NCBI GenBank assembly: GCA_036250195.1
Contig: JAVHZZ010000003.1
Coordinates: forward strand, 336,099,875 to 336,163,874
DNA length: 64,000 nt
From: Mixophyes australis
Taxonomy: Eukaryota > Chordata > Amphibia > Anura > Limnodynastidae
Reading direction: 5' to 3'
Shown here: piece by piece, positions 41,300 through 53,253 of the stretch
Layout of the letters: each line of letters begins with the position of its first letter
How positions within the stretch are numbered: position 1 is the first letter of the stretch
Notes under the pieces: generated by a model
What the model was told of the DNA's origin: nothing
Databases searched by the model: none
What the model saw: only the letters and a program-made list of their open reading frames with translations
Made by a program: the position numbers and the translations under genes

Positions 41300-43850
41300 C
41301 ATTACCATACCCACAATAAAAAGAATTATTTACAGTATATGACAATTATAGCACAGTAAATAAGGGCAGTAAATGTCTTTACAAACACTGATTTACTCAA
41401 AACTGTAATGAGGATACAAATAAAAACCTTTTGCTTTCTGCACATACAGAAAAACCACCTAGTTCATGCATTTGCTATGCGAATAGCACATAAACTCTAA
41501 TATCTCTTTCCAAAACAAGGTAATCATTACTCAGAAGAGTTTACGTTATTTAAATCCTTCATTAGTTTATACTTATGTTTGTTGTGGTGCAAAGATGGTG
41601 CATTGGAAGTTAAATCAATGCAATCTGGATTGCCTAATGGGTCTTTGCAGCTGGAGACCTGTGAATAAAAAAACTTTTGCATAGAGATTAACATTTATTT
41701 ACTAGGAATTACTGTAACTGTAACATGCGTGTATACTGTTATCAGGTAACCAGTGAACAGCTGCTAAAAGCTTAACTGTGACGCTATGCGTTCCATGCCT
41801 TGATTTCCTCAAAGGGGCAGTCCCTAATTTCACAAATAGAGAATGTCAAAGTGACGAGACCTGGGCGAGTGTTCAAAGCCACTCCTTTCTTATCATCTCT
41901 TAGTACAGCCCTTTTAAATGACACTAATTAAATTTCCGGGTTTAGAAACATTCAATCTGGAATCTTGGTTCCAAGTATTCAACCATTTTAAAAGCAGCAC
42001 TGTCTCATAAATCAGAGTACTCTCGTTAGACACAATACATTGTGTCTGTAAATCATTCAACATTTTCTCAACAAAATCTCTCTCCCGTGACCAAATATTC
42101 ACACATATTTCTAGATTCTGTGATTTTCGTGTTCAAAGTAAAAATATATTCACTTAAGTCTCGCTCACAGACAACATTTTATCTCGTAACATTTCTTTAA
42201 AGGCATAACAAACCCTCCTGATTTCTGAGAACATTCATCAGCGCCATTTTAACACAGATAAAAACAGCATGTAAGCTCACTCCCACAATTCTCAACTTCA
42301 TTAAAGAGAAAGCTATATTTCTGAACTTCAGAAACAAAATTATTTTGTTCAAATACAGAAACGGCTTGTTGGATCCCAGCCAGCTTTGTTCTGACACTAG
42401 TACTTATAGTGATAATGTACATTATTTACAATCTTGTCCGTGCAATCGGACCAAACATTTTAAAACTTCTTTTGTATCTTTTTAAAAGCTTATCATTAAG
42501 CAATGAATGTACAACTTTTTCAACCTTGAAACATGTCTCTTGTAAAAAACGGACAAGACAGACAAACATTTTGATTTAAAGTAAATCAAACATCTCCCTT
42601 ATAGAGCACTAAGACAGAGAACAAACAATGTGAATTATTACGGATCTCTCTCACACGCAGTAAGACGGAGACAAAACTCACATACAGAGAAAGAAAACTT
42701 AACTGACATCTTCCAGCCTACTGCTGTGGAACTACAAGTCCCAGCATTACACTAAATACAAGTTAGCTTCAACATGTTATCGTCAATCAGCACTCCGGAC
42801 ACATTTTTTTCAATTTTACATACATTGTCAAAAAACAAAAAACAGTGTGCTTCTTATCTCAACACACTGAAATCATTTACACAGAATAAGGGAGGGGCAC
42901 ATTTCACTTATTCAGCTGCACAGGATCAAACATACATTTATAATATACAACCTACTTGATTCATTATTCAGCTTCCGATGCATTTAGCATATCCACATAT
43001 ATTTCGACTTTTCAGATCTCTTAACTTTCCTGTGCCACCTCAAACAATCTCTTGGGGTTTGATCTCAATACCCCTTTGTTCTTGTCACATTACCACTTGC
43101 AACACCTTTGTTTCTCCATCCACACATATCTTTGGCTATCCCCGCTTTCTTGAAAAATTCCCTGCAGACCTTCTACTCCCCCATTTCCTTAAGTCTTTGT
43201 GCATCATATCTATGAGGGAGCTGCTGTCATTTGTTTACTATCTATATTACTCGTATTGACAGTATTCTGTTGAGTCCAAATCGGGACTCTTATCTAGTTT
43301 CTGTGGGTTGTCCTTGCACTGGACGTCCCGTTCTGTGGACTCCTTGTACTGGATGTCCGTGCTAAATAGCTTCTTTGACAGTATCTGGGACGAAGGTCTT
43401 TTGGAAATCTCTCTTACACAATTTGGGCAGATTACAGAATCTCCCTTCTTTGATATACCTCTGGGGATGGTGTCTAAAATGTTCACTCAATGTTCAAAAC
43501 AATAACTCTCTAAATCCCTCTATTCCATTACATGCTTCTTTGATCAATGTCTTATGTGACTTTTATGCTTTATACATCATACATAGGTACAAACACATGC
43601 ACTCAAAATTCAATCATCTTTCAAAAATCTAATCAACAATACAATTACAGTAAACAAATTGGGTTAATACTGTATTATATTAATCAGATGATACTTGAGA
43701 CTCACAAATTCGCGTGTCAGGTGCCTCAGACAGACATGAGGTGACCCAGACTAGGAAGACCAACGAGTAGAAATCTACTGACCGCGGATGTTGGGGTTCA
43801 ATGTGCTGGGAAACCTCCGTTGTCTGTCTTGTAGCCTGCTGGACAGCGAA
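41300..43850 (-). other. Unrecognised 5' internal part of the provirus
   Basis: This should hold the leader, gag, protease and RT palm. I recognise none of them. Minus-strand frames of 60-80 codons (41914-42102, 43247-43486) have no domains I know. Either the region is heavily decayed or was replaced. Confidence 0.6.
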
Positions 43851-43868
43851 TCTCTGTGGCGACCTCCA
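43851..43868 (-). other. Candidate primer-binding site
   Basis: TGGAGGTCGCCACAGAGA on the minus strand starts 3 nt inside the 5' LTR. The complement ends in CCTCCA and is preceded by a CGAATC T-loop-like string, resembling the 3' end of tRNA-Thr with a few mismatches. Confidence 0.5.
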
Positions 43869-43871
43869 AGT

Positions 43872-44446
43872 TGTAAGATCTGAAATTCTGACCCAAGTCT
43901 GCCTGTGGTGTCAAGTATATCTGGAAGCGCTTCAATCAGCTGGAGAGAATTGACACAGACCAAGTTCTGTATACAAGGAATATTCTCTAGTTTATTGATA
44001 CAAAGATACAGGTTTTTATAGGCTACTGAATAAATGAATCCTACGTCATATGCATACAATAGTTTATACCACTAGTTTATGAGAAGCGCTACTGATTAAC
44101 TTTCTCACGTATTCTTGAGGTGTTTACTTTTCTCCCCCTTCTAAGGACAGATGAGCCTATTATTTCTTATCTCAAGGGGAGTTGGAGATATGCTATGTGT
44201 AACACCATGGATACAGCTCCCATACTACCAGCTGGATATGAAGCTCATTATTGTTTTCATAACTGGTTACATTCTTCAGGTGTTCCCTATTAGTTCAACT
44301 TCAAGGCCATAGGCTCACATATTGCAAAACTGCAAGTTAACAGAAAAATGAATAATCTCTTCTAGCAAATAATATTTCTATACAAGTTACAATAAAATGG
44401 CTGAACAAAGGCCTTATGAGGCCTTAACAAAAAATCATATTTAACA
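43872..44446 (-). repeat. 5' LTR of the provirus
   Basis: 575 bp, the same as the 3' LTR throughout by eye. The TATA-like motif is at 44011-44021 and AATAAA at 43991-43996 (minus strand). It could act as a sense promoter within SLX4IP. Confidence 0.95.
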
Positions 44447-44706
44447 GCAGCGAGTTTTTTTTTTACTGCGTTAAGTGATTTTAAACGGTTTTTTTATCAT
44501 TTTCGAGCGGGTTGACTTTACCCGCGATTTAACTCCATTTTTAACGCTGTTTTTTTATCATGAAACAGTCCTCTGCGGTCCAGTATAAGGTCTATTGAAA
44601 GTATAGGGTGTGCGAGAGGCAGCCGCGTTAAAAGCTATTCAATTGTTTTTAATGCGGCGTGTTAAACAGGCAAATATGCTGTTTTATCTCGCACCCTTTT
44701 GGGGTG
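44447..44706. mobile_element. Right piece of the MITE split by the provirus
   Basis: It continues the element begun at 36928. Inside are T-rich tracts and paired 'cgcgttaaa/tttaacgc' and 'ttcaattg' motifs, and it ends in CACCCTTTTGGGGTG. Non-coding. Confidence 0.55.
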
Positions 44707-45397
44707 TGTTAAAAATAAAAAAACCTCTGAAAAGTATTTGAAATCATGTAATAATTTTAAAAAAAAAGTTAAACTTATGATTATCACAAATGCCTAACAT
44801 GTAAAAGTTGATTTTCTTGTGAAAAAATAATGTAATAAAAACAAAATAGTTGGTTAGACTTAATCTATAAACACACACATACATTATGTATTTTAATTTT
44901 CATTTCTACACGTATGGAAAAGTGTAAATAAGATCTACCAAAGAATGTGCAGTAAAACGTGCTCTTAATAATGATAGCTCAGTCTGCCCATGGAGTGATA
45001 CACCTGTTATATTGTATCTCTTGTACAAGCTCTCTCTGTATTTGTACAATGTTATCAAATATGATCAGATCATACACAGTATATATGACTTTTAGCAGTA
45101 TTGAATTGGGGAAAACTTCCATAACCAATTTAAACTGGGTTAAATGTAACCCTAAGAATGTAACTAACACTAAAACAAGTATGCAAAAGTATCATGAATT
45201 TATTAGAGGTTATATGTATACATATGATGCAACCAATATCAGTGTTTTAATTACTTTCAGGCTTCAAATTGGGTCTATTTACTCTTAAATTATAATTAAA
45301 ACTCCAAAATGTAAAATATTGAAGCAAGTTAAAAAAAAATTGTTCCATATGCCCCATATTGTACTATATTGTATGACTGGTTTATGTTTGATGCAGT

Positions 45398-45668
45398 CAG
45401 GGCCATCTTAACAACATTATGGGCCCCCGGGCAAAGCAGTGCACCGGGGCCCCTAGATATAGATATAGATGGATACAGATATAGATATAGATATAAAGAG
45501 ATAGAGATAGATAGATGTACTTGCTCAGTGACCCTTGAAGGTTTTCTTTGCAGGTTTTTTTCTTTTGCAGGATTATTTATTCTCATTAAGAGCCGTGCCT
45601 ATGGGGCCCCCTTGCCCGTGGGGCCCCCGGGCAGCTGCCCATCGTGCCCAATGGAAAAGATGGCCCTG
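45398..45668. mobile_element. hAT-type MITE with perfect 8-bp target duplication
   Basis: The ends CAGGGCCATCTT and AAGATGGCCCTG are inverted repeats. The target duplication GATGCAGT is perfect at 45390-45397 and 45669-45676. A GATATA microsatellite (45457-45513) has grown inside, and there are inner 'gggcccccgggca' inverted blocks. Confidence 0.95.
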
Positions 45669-46149
45669 GATGCAGTGTGTTTTGGTTGTGACACTGTACA
45701 CTTGAATATATTGTCTTATACTTTGCGTATACCAATATAGTACTATAGATGTTTCCATCAAGAAACAGGAGAGTCCTGTGATACTGACACACTATATAGT
45801 TTGTAAAGCAAAGAAGTGAAGTACAACCCACAGCTGGCATACCAAACATCCAATGTAATGGCATAAAGACATATATACAGCACACTAATAATACTAGCTG
45901 AAGAGATAGGCCGTAGGGCACTGTCCTGCTATTGTTATATGTGAAAGTGCATTACACTGCCTACATTTTAAAGGCGAGTTGCAATGAAATGCACTTTTAT
46001 TTTTCCAAACTATATTTTTCAAAACACATTGTTAGAATATGTCCATCATTTTTTTAGTTCAAGTAGTAATGTATAAAAGATACCATAAGCCAGATAGTAT
46101 TAGCTATGGATGTCTTAAACATAGTGATAGCGTAATAACTGGTTCTTAC

Positions 46150-46176
46150 CTTGACAACAAGTTTGTTAGACATCAT
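46150..46176 (-). CDS. SLX4IP: SLX4IP start exon (nine codons)
   Basis: On the minus strand ATGATG begins MMSNKLVVK and is followed at once by the donor GTAAGA. Human SLX4IP begins MASKKFAVK and then continues with the CGNFAVL exon, so length (nine codons), phase (0) and M-S-K-V-K positions agree. The exon's 5' boundary is uncertain: acceptors exist just before 46199 (attacag) and, with a better pyrimidine tract, before 46224 (tttgcctactgcag). The longer form would add an upstream ATG whose frame stops at the TAA overlapping the start. The exon is too short to be found by length alone; it is supported by similarity and splice phase. Confidence 0.85.
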
Positions 46177-47085
46177 GAGACACAGTCCAGACACAAGACC
46201 TGTAATGATCAGTCATGAGATCAGCTGCAGTAGGCAAATTCATATTCTATTACTCAGCAAAACATGGTAGGGCAGGTAGACAAACACCTGAGTAGTTAGT
46301 GCTCACATACGCTGTCACCTTTACTGGAAACAGCATAGTCCAGAGGTATGTGTGGTTATATTGAAAAAAAGAAAAGGTTTTACAAGCACAAGGAGCAATC
46401 GCCATAACTGCTAGCTCAGTTGACTACATAACAAGGAATTGTACTGTATTTTCCTAAACATAAAATGTAACTTATTTTATATAAAAGAGCAACAAATATA
46501 ATTTACAAATGTGTGTGTGTGTGTGTTTGTACAGAGTTTTAGTACGGATTATACATTTGGGTTAAAAAAAAAAGCGGAGACATTTTTGTTTCACACATCA
46601 GAATTCCCGTATAGTAAAGGACACAGACAATGGGCCTCTGAGCCTTAAATGTTCTATAAAGGTCGTATCGTACTGGAAATTTCTGTCATTAAGTGTAGTG
46701 TCACATTAGTGCTTTATACATCTACGTTTTTTTCACATGATGTTTAATCCCTCTGTTTGCTGAATATATTCCCCATGTTGAAGCTGCATTAAAGCCGAAT
46801 GCTGTTAATGCAGACGTATTTCCCGGGGCTACACCGGTTCTGTATAATAAAACTGGCAAACCTTTAAAGTTCACCACTTTCAAAATTGCCCACGGAGAGG
46901 GAGTTAAAGCAGAACTCGCAAGCTCTGTGGCTTCTGATTGGTCCTCCCGCTTTCACACTCCTCCGCCAGAGTGTCACACAGCCCTAGCTGGATGAACCAG
47001 AGCCCTGGGAAAAACAGCTGCATGAAACAGCCCCCTGGGGTTCCGGGAGGGGATGGAGCAGGTGAAAAAAATGTAAGTACTAGGT

Positions 47086-47233
47086 CAGGCCTGTCCAACC
47101 TGCGGCCCTCTAGATGTTGTGAAACTACAAGTCCCAGCATGCCCTGCCAGCTATCGGCTGACAATCTACTGGCAAAAGATGCTGGCACTTGTAGTTTCAC
47201 AACAGCTGGAGAGCCACAGGTTGGCCAGGCCTG
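47086..47233. mobile_element. hAT-type MITE (CAGGCCTGTCCAACC family, copy 1)
   Basis: 148 bp, ends CAGGCCTG on both sides, with inner arms 'ttgtgaaactacaagt' and its complement. Perfect target duplication TACTAGGT at 47078-47085 and 47234-47241. Confidence 0.95.
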
Positions 47234-47444
47234 TACTAGGTGGTAAAGCAGCTTTAAGAAACACAGTGAAGAAATACTGTCCTGTCAAAACAAATGTAAT
47301 TCACCGAAGAACCTCATTTAAATGCTCAGAATTTGGCTACAGCATTTTTAGCAGTTGACATCGGAAAACATAAGTGTACCATACCATAATACGAAGCAAT
47401 AATTGCATTGTATAGCAAAAAAACTGTTGGTATTTGTTCTAGAA

Positions 47445-47592
47445 CAGGCCTGTCCAACCTGCGGCCCTCCAGATGTTGTGAAACTACAAGCCCCAGCATG
47501 CTTTGCCAGTAGACAACCTGTTGATAGCTGGAAGGGCATGCTGGGACTTGTAGTTTCACAACATCTAGAGGGCCGCAGGTTGGACAGGCCTG
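47445..47592. mobile_element. hAT-type MITE (CAGGCCTGTCCAACC family, copy 2)
   Basis: 148 bp, the same family as the copy at 47086 and only 211 bp from it. Perfect target duplication TTCTAGAA at 47437-47444 and 47593-47600. The arms form a long near-perfect hairpin. Confidence 0.95.
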
Positions 47593-49233
47593 TTCTAGAA
47601 CATGAAGTACATTTATCACTTTATCACCAAGTAAACATTACATTCTGCTTCCTCCACTACCCCCAATGTCTGGGCACTTTTACATATATATTTGTGACGG
47701 TTACAAGATGCTTTTTAATATTAGAAACACCTGTACTTTAGGCATTATTACTAATCTTATAGAAGATGCTGCCAACATTCACTTTAACCGATTACTGCCG
47801 CCATATTTACTCTAAAATATAATTGTCTAGTTGTCGCAGAGGGATGCCAAATTTATGTACTTTACACTTGGTTTGCTAGTTGCAGAGACAGACATAAAAG
47901 TATATCTTTTTTTAAAAATGTATTCATAATTATCAGAAGTGGTACACCAGACACCTTAATATATAGAAATAAAACAGCTCCCACTCTTCCAGGTAAGGGG
48001 TACAACTACTGAAATCAATAGAAATTATGCCAAAAACAAAGGCGCTACCAATATAATATTGGGAGCCATGGCTATCTATTTGAATTTGTCAGTTTTAAAA
48101 TAGGCAATGTCTCAAAAACAATATATCACGCTCGCAAGTGTACATTTCCTGACTAATACACTTTGCTGTATTTGTATTAGGATTATACCTGTACGGCTGT
48201 GAATAAAAGTAACTCAAGCCATTATCCTGACTCGGCCTATTCTATTAAACTCATTTGGGGAAGAGATTTTGATTGTTCATGATACAGCTTGCCAACATTC
48301 CCATGTATCACATTGGTGTTTAGAGTTGGAGTACAACAAAAACACAGGCGTGAGTCAGTCACAAGGCAGCTAATCTCTGCATGTCACTTCAGTGTACCAC
48401 ACCCGGAGCAAAGCACTGGCTCCCATAGAATAAGCTTTTTCCCCTTTTCATTAGAATTATGTGTCGCGTTAAACAAAATAATGAATGGATGATAATGCCA
48501 AGTAATCCCAGTCCCAAAAAATGACTTACCTGGACTGGCAGGCATGAGGCGAGTGCGGAAGACTCTCCTTGCTGACTGCCCGGACGATTTTTTTTTTTTG
48601 TACCAGATAGGCAACGTGCTGTTGACCACTGACAGGCTGCCAGTCGGATTTTGGGGGACCTGCCAATTAGCCTGAATGACGGATGTCAGGTAAGTAACCT
48701 TTTGGGACTGTTGTACTCAGGACATTCCACCCAAAGCTGACTGATCAGTTTTCGGAGGGATTTCACTTTCCCATGAAAATATTTGAAAAATGGGCAATAA
48801 GTGGAAGCCACTTGTTTGAAAGTGAATGTCTTTTAAATAATGAACTAAAATAGTGCTGGATCTGGGGCTGGAGACATGTGCACAAAGCTCCACTACATCC
48901 CCGCGCCTGAGGCCTTATTATCCAGTGCTCTGCAGCAAAGTCAATTCCAATTGCAACTTTAAAATGGTGCGAAATAATGAGGGGGAGGGGAGCATCATAA
49001 AGACCAATCAGAAACTGTAATATCCTGATTGCAGCTTCTGATTGGTTCTCCTGCTCACACACCCCACCTTCCTGCAAACATCACACAACACCGTTTTTTT
49101 TAACTCAGTGCGAAAAGATTGGAGAACCCAGGGAAAGACAGCTGCATGTAGCAGCCGCAAGAGCTCCAGCTATGGAGATAGTAGAGCAGCTTTCAACTAT
49201 GCAGGTAAAATTCAAATGAACGATTAGATAGGG

Positions 49234-49380
49234 CAGGCGTGGCTAACCTGTGGCACTCCAGGTGTTGTGAAACCCAGCATACCCTTCCAGCAATAAGCTG
49301 CTATATATTGGCAAAGCATGCTGGGGCTTGTAGTTTCATAGTTTCACAACACCTGGAGTGCCACAGGTTAGCCAAGCCTG
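49234..49380. mobile_element. hAT-type MITE (related family, copy 3)
   Basis: Ends CAGGCGTGGCTAACCTGTGG and its complement, with the same 'ttgtgaaac..agcat' core as the two copies at 47 kb. Perfect target duplication AGATAGGG at 49226-49233 and 49381-49388. Confidence 0.95.
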
Positions 49381-50132
49381 AGATAGGGAAATGGAGGGTT
49401 CCCAAATTGATAAAAAAAATTATATATTTTTGAACAATGAGACCTGGATGACGTTGTAACTGCAAAGCTTGCCCATTATTTCAGCCTGACCATAATAAAG
49501 TTCATAAATGATAACGCGTTCACCAATATATGATAAAATATCTTTGTTATTGCAATCCTCAAGATTTGGCGGGTCCTCCCTGAAGGCTTTAATGGTTCAG
49601 CACTAGTCTTCTCTTCCTCCAACAGTGTGGTCAACTCCAATGTGAACTCCTACTTTACATGAATAGGAATTTAAGGGGGATGAGTTATCAACAACACGGC
49701 TGCCTGTTTGAACCAGGCAAGCAGTAGTAGGATAGAGAAGGGAAACTCCTTGCCATTAGATCTGCTGGGGAAACCTGCACCAAAGGTAAATAGAACTCTG
49801 TAGTTTATCATATATAGGTAAAAGAATTTTGGATGGCATTCTTCAAGTCTGAGATTTAGCTACACAATGCATAGAGTAGTTTTGGGGAGTGATGGATGTT
49901 TAAAGTTTGCGATCAACTATTAAAGTCAAACACTCCAACAGCTTTTCTCTCAAGATCTGTTTAATTATCAGAACAGTTTGATCACATCATATGGTAAAAC
50001 ATACTGACTAAAAAAATAAAATAAACGGGTAACAATTTCTGTGAACTGGGAAGGGGCTGAGGGGAAACTGAACTATTTTAAAGCTGTTTTTTCAAATAAC
50101 TTTTTTTTTCTACTTTTAGAATATAGGGAAAC

Positions 50133-51597
50133 ATGCCAACTAACATTAACTCGACCCTGCCTCTCTCTCTCTCTAACTACCATCTCATCTCCCTCCTCCC
50201 ATTCGCCACTAAGCTACTTGATCGGGTTGTACACAACTGCCTTACTACCTTTCTGTCCTCTCACACCCGCCTAGAACGGCTTCAATCTAGCTTTCGAACC
50301 ATCCACTCAACAAGGTCACTAATGTTCTCCTCAGTGCCAAATCTAAGAATCATCTCTCCCTACTCCTCCTTCTAGTTTTCTCTGCAGTATCCAACACCAT
50401 TGACCACCCTCTTCACTTGCAAACCCTCCACTGCATCCTTCTCTGTCACTGCTTCTACCTCTCCTTCTCCCCCCTACACATCAGCATCTCCAAAGGGTCT
50501 GTACTTGGCATCATGCCCTTCTTCCCTTTGCAATCTCATCAGCTCTTCTCGCCTCCAATATTAACTATATCCCAACAACACTCAAATCTGCTTCTCTTCG
50601 TCCCATCTCTCCTCCTCCCTCCTCTCTCATGTCTCCAGTTGTCTAATAACCATCTCCTCTTAGGTGTCCCAGCACTTTCTTAAGCTGAACATGTCTAAGA
50701 TAGAAATCATTGTTTCCCCAATTCCAGGGTCCTCTCGCTCTCTGTTGATAATACCACCCTCTTCCCAGTTCCCAAGTTCGCTGCCTGGGTGTCATCCTGA
50801 ACTCTTTCATCTCCTTCACCCACCGCATTCAGTCCCTCTCACAATCCTGCCGCTTCCGTATTCCTAATAATTAAAGGATCAGGCCCTTTCTCACACTGGA
50901 AGCAACTAAACCTCTTTTCCGCTCACCTGTTATCTATCACACTGATTACTGTAACCTCCTCTCTGACCTTCCTTTCCATCTCTCCCCACTTCAATCTGAC
51001 TTCAATGGTGCTATCCAACCCATTTTACTTTCTCGCTGCTCTACCTCTGCCAGGCCTTTTTGCCAATCGCTACACTGTCTCTCTGTCCTATTTAAACTCC
51101 TCTCCCCCCTACATATCCAACCTCAATTCCACACACACTCCCTCCCACTCTGTTCTGCCGATGACCGCCACCTCATCACTGATTACAACTCCTGCTTCCA
51201 GTATTTCTGCTGCGCTATTCCCAACCTCTGTAATGCACTCCCACACCCAATTAGACTATCCACAAGTCTCCAGGCTTTCAAACGTGTCCTTAAAACACAT
51301 TGTTTCTTTGAAGCCTACAGCTCTACTTCTAACTCTCCTGTCTTTGCATCCCCCACTCAGTTTCACCCCCTGCGTTTCTACCCATCACCTCTGAAATGTA
51401 AGCTCTCATGAGCAGCGTCCTCTGTCCTAGTGTTTTCCTTACTTAAGCAATGTTGCAGGTTGTAATTATGTAAATGTTGTTTCAATTTACAGAATTTACG
51501 CTTTTGTTTTAGTTGTATGTTCTAACCCTCTATGTACAATGCCGTGGAACCCTTGTGGTGCCTTAAAAATAAAAGTTATTAATAATAGCAACAAATC
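50133..51597 (+). mobile_element. L2-type LINE, reverse transcriptase and 3' end
   Basis: Broken frames carry, in order: NYHLISLLPFATKLLDRVV (RT N-terminal block), LERLQSSF, GSVLG (from the PQGSVLGP motif), FLKLNMSKIEII and FANRYTVSLSYL, the usual order in L2/CR1-like RT. The 3' end matches 165-397. The F-A-D-D catalytic box is not intact. Dead copy, antisense to SLX4IP. Confidence 0.85.
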
Positions 51598-52153
51598 TCT
51601 ATTAAAAATAATCTACTAAAACAGAGACCACAATCGGCTCTCCCTGAACTGACATTAGCCCTCAATCTGATTGCAAATCCTGTGAAAATGTTGTCACCTG
51701 GTTTCTAAAACCACCTCATGGCAGAAGATCCGCCCTGTGTTACATATCTGCTGTGTGTTCCATATGAATAATACAAAATATGTAATAACTTATTGGGCAG
51801 ACAGACATAGATGCACTAGGAAACATTGATTACAATACAGATGTGAAATTGAAAAAAAAAAAAGTCTCAATGCATATAGTGTGTCATTTATCAAAAAACA
51901 GCACTAGAGTACAGGGTTGGTCTATATGAACACAGAAGTCACATGCTTGATACAAGATATTTGGAATTCACACATAGAAATTTTCATTGCAGTTGTGGTT
52001 TTCAAAAACACTACTAACTTCTGTTGGGGTTCCATGTTCCGAATCCCTGCAGTTCCAGTGTAACTTACCTCTGCCTACCTAAATCCATTGCAGGGTTCAA
52101 AACCCTGGAAATATTTAATATGTTGCTTAGTTCAGTGATCAATAACGCTTATA

Positions 52154-52362
52154 GGGGCAGATTCAATTCGCCCACATTAGTCTAGGATTAACCCAGTGTT
52201 AGTAGTATTACCTTTAATACGGTAATCTTAACCCAGATTTTTACTCGCGGCCCCGAGAGGTGTGAGCAAAAATCAGAGTTAAAAATACAGAGTTAAAACG
52301 GTAATAGTGCGGTAATTCAGCTGCGCTATTCTAGAAATAATGCAGCAAATTGAATTGGCCCC
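52154..52362. mobile_element. MITE, possibly Harbinger-like
   Basis: The ends GGGGCAGATTCAATTCG and AAATTGAATTGGCCCC are inverted repeats, flanked by ATA on both sides as a possible 3-bp target duplication (52151-52153 and 52363-52365). The inner GTTAA/TTAAC-rich arms are paired. The superfamily call is tentative. Confidence 0.7.
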
Positions 52363-52674
52363 ATAGAATGGTTACTTTTGAGCCATGGCAGCTATCCAAT
52401 AAGCGTTATGAAAACAATTATTATAATGAAAAACATTATGAAACCCTTGTATTTATTTAAAACAGTAATCCCCTGACAAAAATTTGTTTTTTTGTTTGTT
52501 TTTTAACCATAAGCCACTTTGGCAGGCTATAAGAAGAATCTTGGTAATTTTCATTTGTTTGTTTCTTCAGGCTCCTAGTAATAATTTATAATTTTGCAGT
52601 GCCATGTGACTACCATGGCAACCACAGTCACATGATGTAGTGAGCAGAGGCTTTAAAACCATCCCACTCTATCA

Positions 52675-52822
52675 CAGAGCCGTAACTTAGAATTCTAGCG
52701 CCCGGGGCGAGAAAGACAAATGCCGCCCCCCTAGCCCTCAATTTTAACCAAATTAATCTAAAATATTCCTAAATTGCGCCCCCGGCGGTCACCCCTGTCG
52801 CACAGCCCTAGTTATGGCCCTG
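52675..52822. mobile_element. hAT-type MITE with perfect 8-bp target duplication
   Basis: Ends CAGAGCCGTAACTTAG and CTAGTTATGGCCCTG, target duplication CTCTATCA at 52667-52674 and 52823-52830. Only 42 bp from the next element. Confidence 0.93.
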
Positions 52823-52864
52823 CTCTATCATCACAACATGCCGAGTGTGTGCATGTGTGCCTGG

Positions 52865-53253
52865 CAGGGCCGGATTAAGGGAATGGAGGCCCCTGGGCTA
52901 AGGGGGCCTCCATTCCCCCGTGAGGGCCCCCCCCCCGTGATCCGAGCTGCCCGCGCTCCCCCCAAGTGATCAGAGCTGCCCCCCCCCCCCCCCCTCCCCG
53001 ACACTTACCTCCTTCTCCGGTGCGCCGTACGCTCTTTACTGAGGAGATCTCGTGAGTGAGACTCACGAGATCTCCTCAGTAAAGAGACTACAGCACGCCG
53101 GAGAAGGACCACAGTGAAAGTGCTCAGCAGCACTGATCGCGCCGGGGGCGTCCCCGACCGATCAATACTGCTGCTGAGCACTTTCAAGGGCCCCCTGGAT
53201 GTCATAGGCCCCTGGGCTGTAGCCCAGTCAGCCCTATGGTTAATCCGGCCCTG
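52865..53253. mobile_element. hAT-type MITE with large internal palindromes
   Basis: Ends CAGGGCCGGATTAAGG and GGTTAATCCGGCCCTG, target duplication GTGCCTGG at 52857-52864 and 53254-53261. Inside is a perfect 26-bp hairpin (53032-53057/53061-53086, loop 3 nt) extended to about 49 bp with mismatches, plus a second pair built on 'gctcagcag'. GC- and C-rich. The 124-codon minus-strand frame overlapping it is spurious. Confidence 0.95.

Larger units (their letters stand above)
36956..44446 (-). mobile_element. Defective gamma-like endogenous retrovirus (provirus)
   Basis: A 7,491-bp provirus on the minus strand with TG...CA-ended 575-bp LTRs, flanked by the 4-bp target duplication GCAG (36952-36955 and 44447-44450). 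Reading leftward from 41.3 kb: RT connection, RNase H, integrase zinc-binding domain, core and C-terminal domain, then an env membrane-anchor remnant. Frames are interrupted by stops and shifts. No gag, protease or RT palm is recognisable between 41.3 and 43.85 kb, and env is almost wholly absent. The 4-bp duplication and pol similarity fit gamma/epsilon-type viruses. The LTRs look identical, so the insertion is recent although the interior is dead. It lies in the sense of SLX4IP. Confidence 0.93.

Noticed and set aside
46315..46345. Alternative SLX4IP start exon (minus strand, MLFPVK before a GTGACA donor)
   Set aside because: The donor is weak and it has six codons, while 46150-46176 has nine codons, a GTAAG donor and better similarity.
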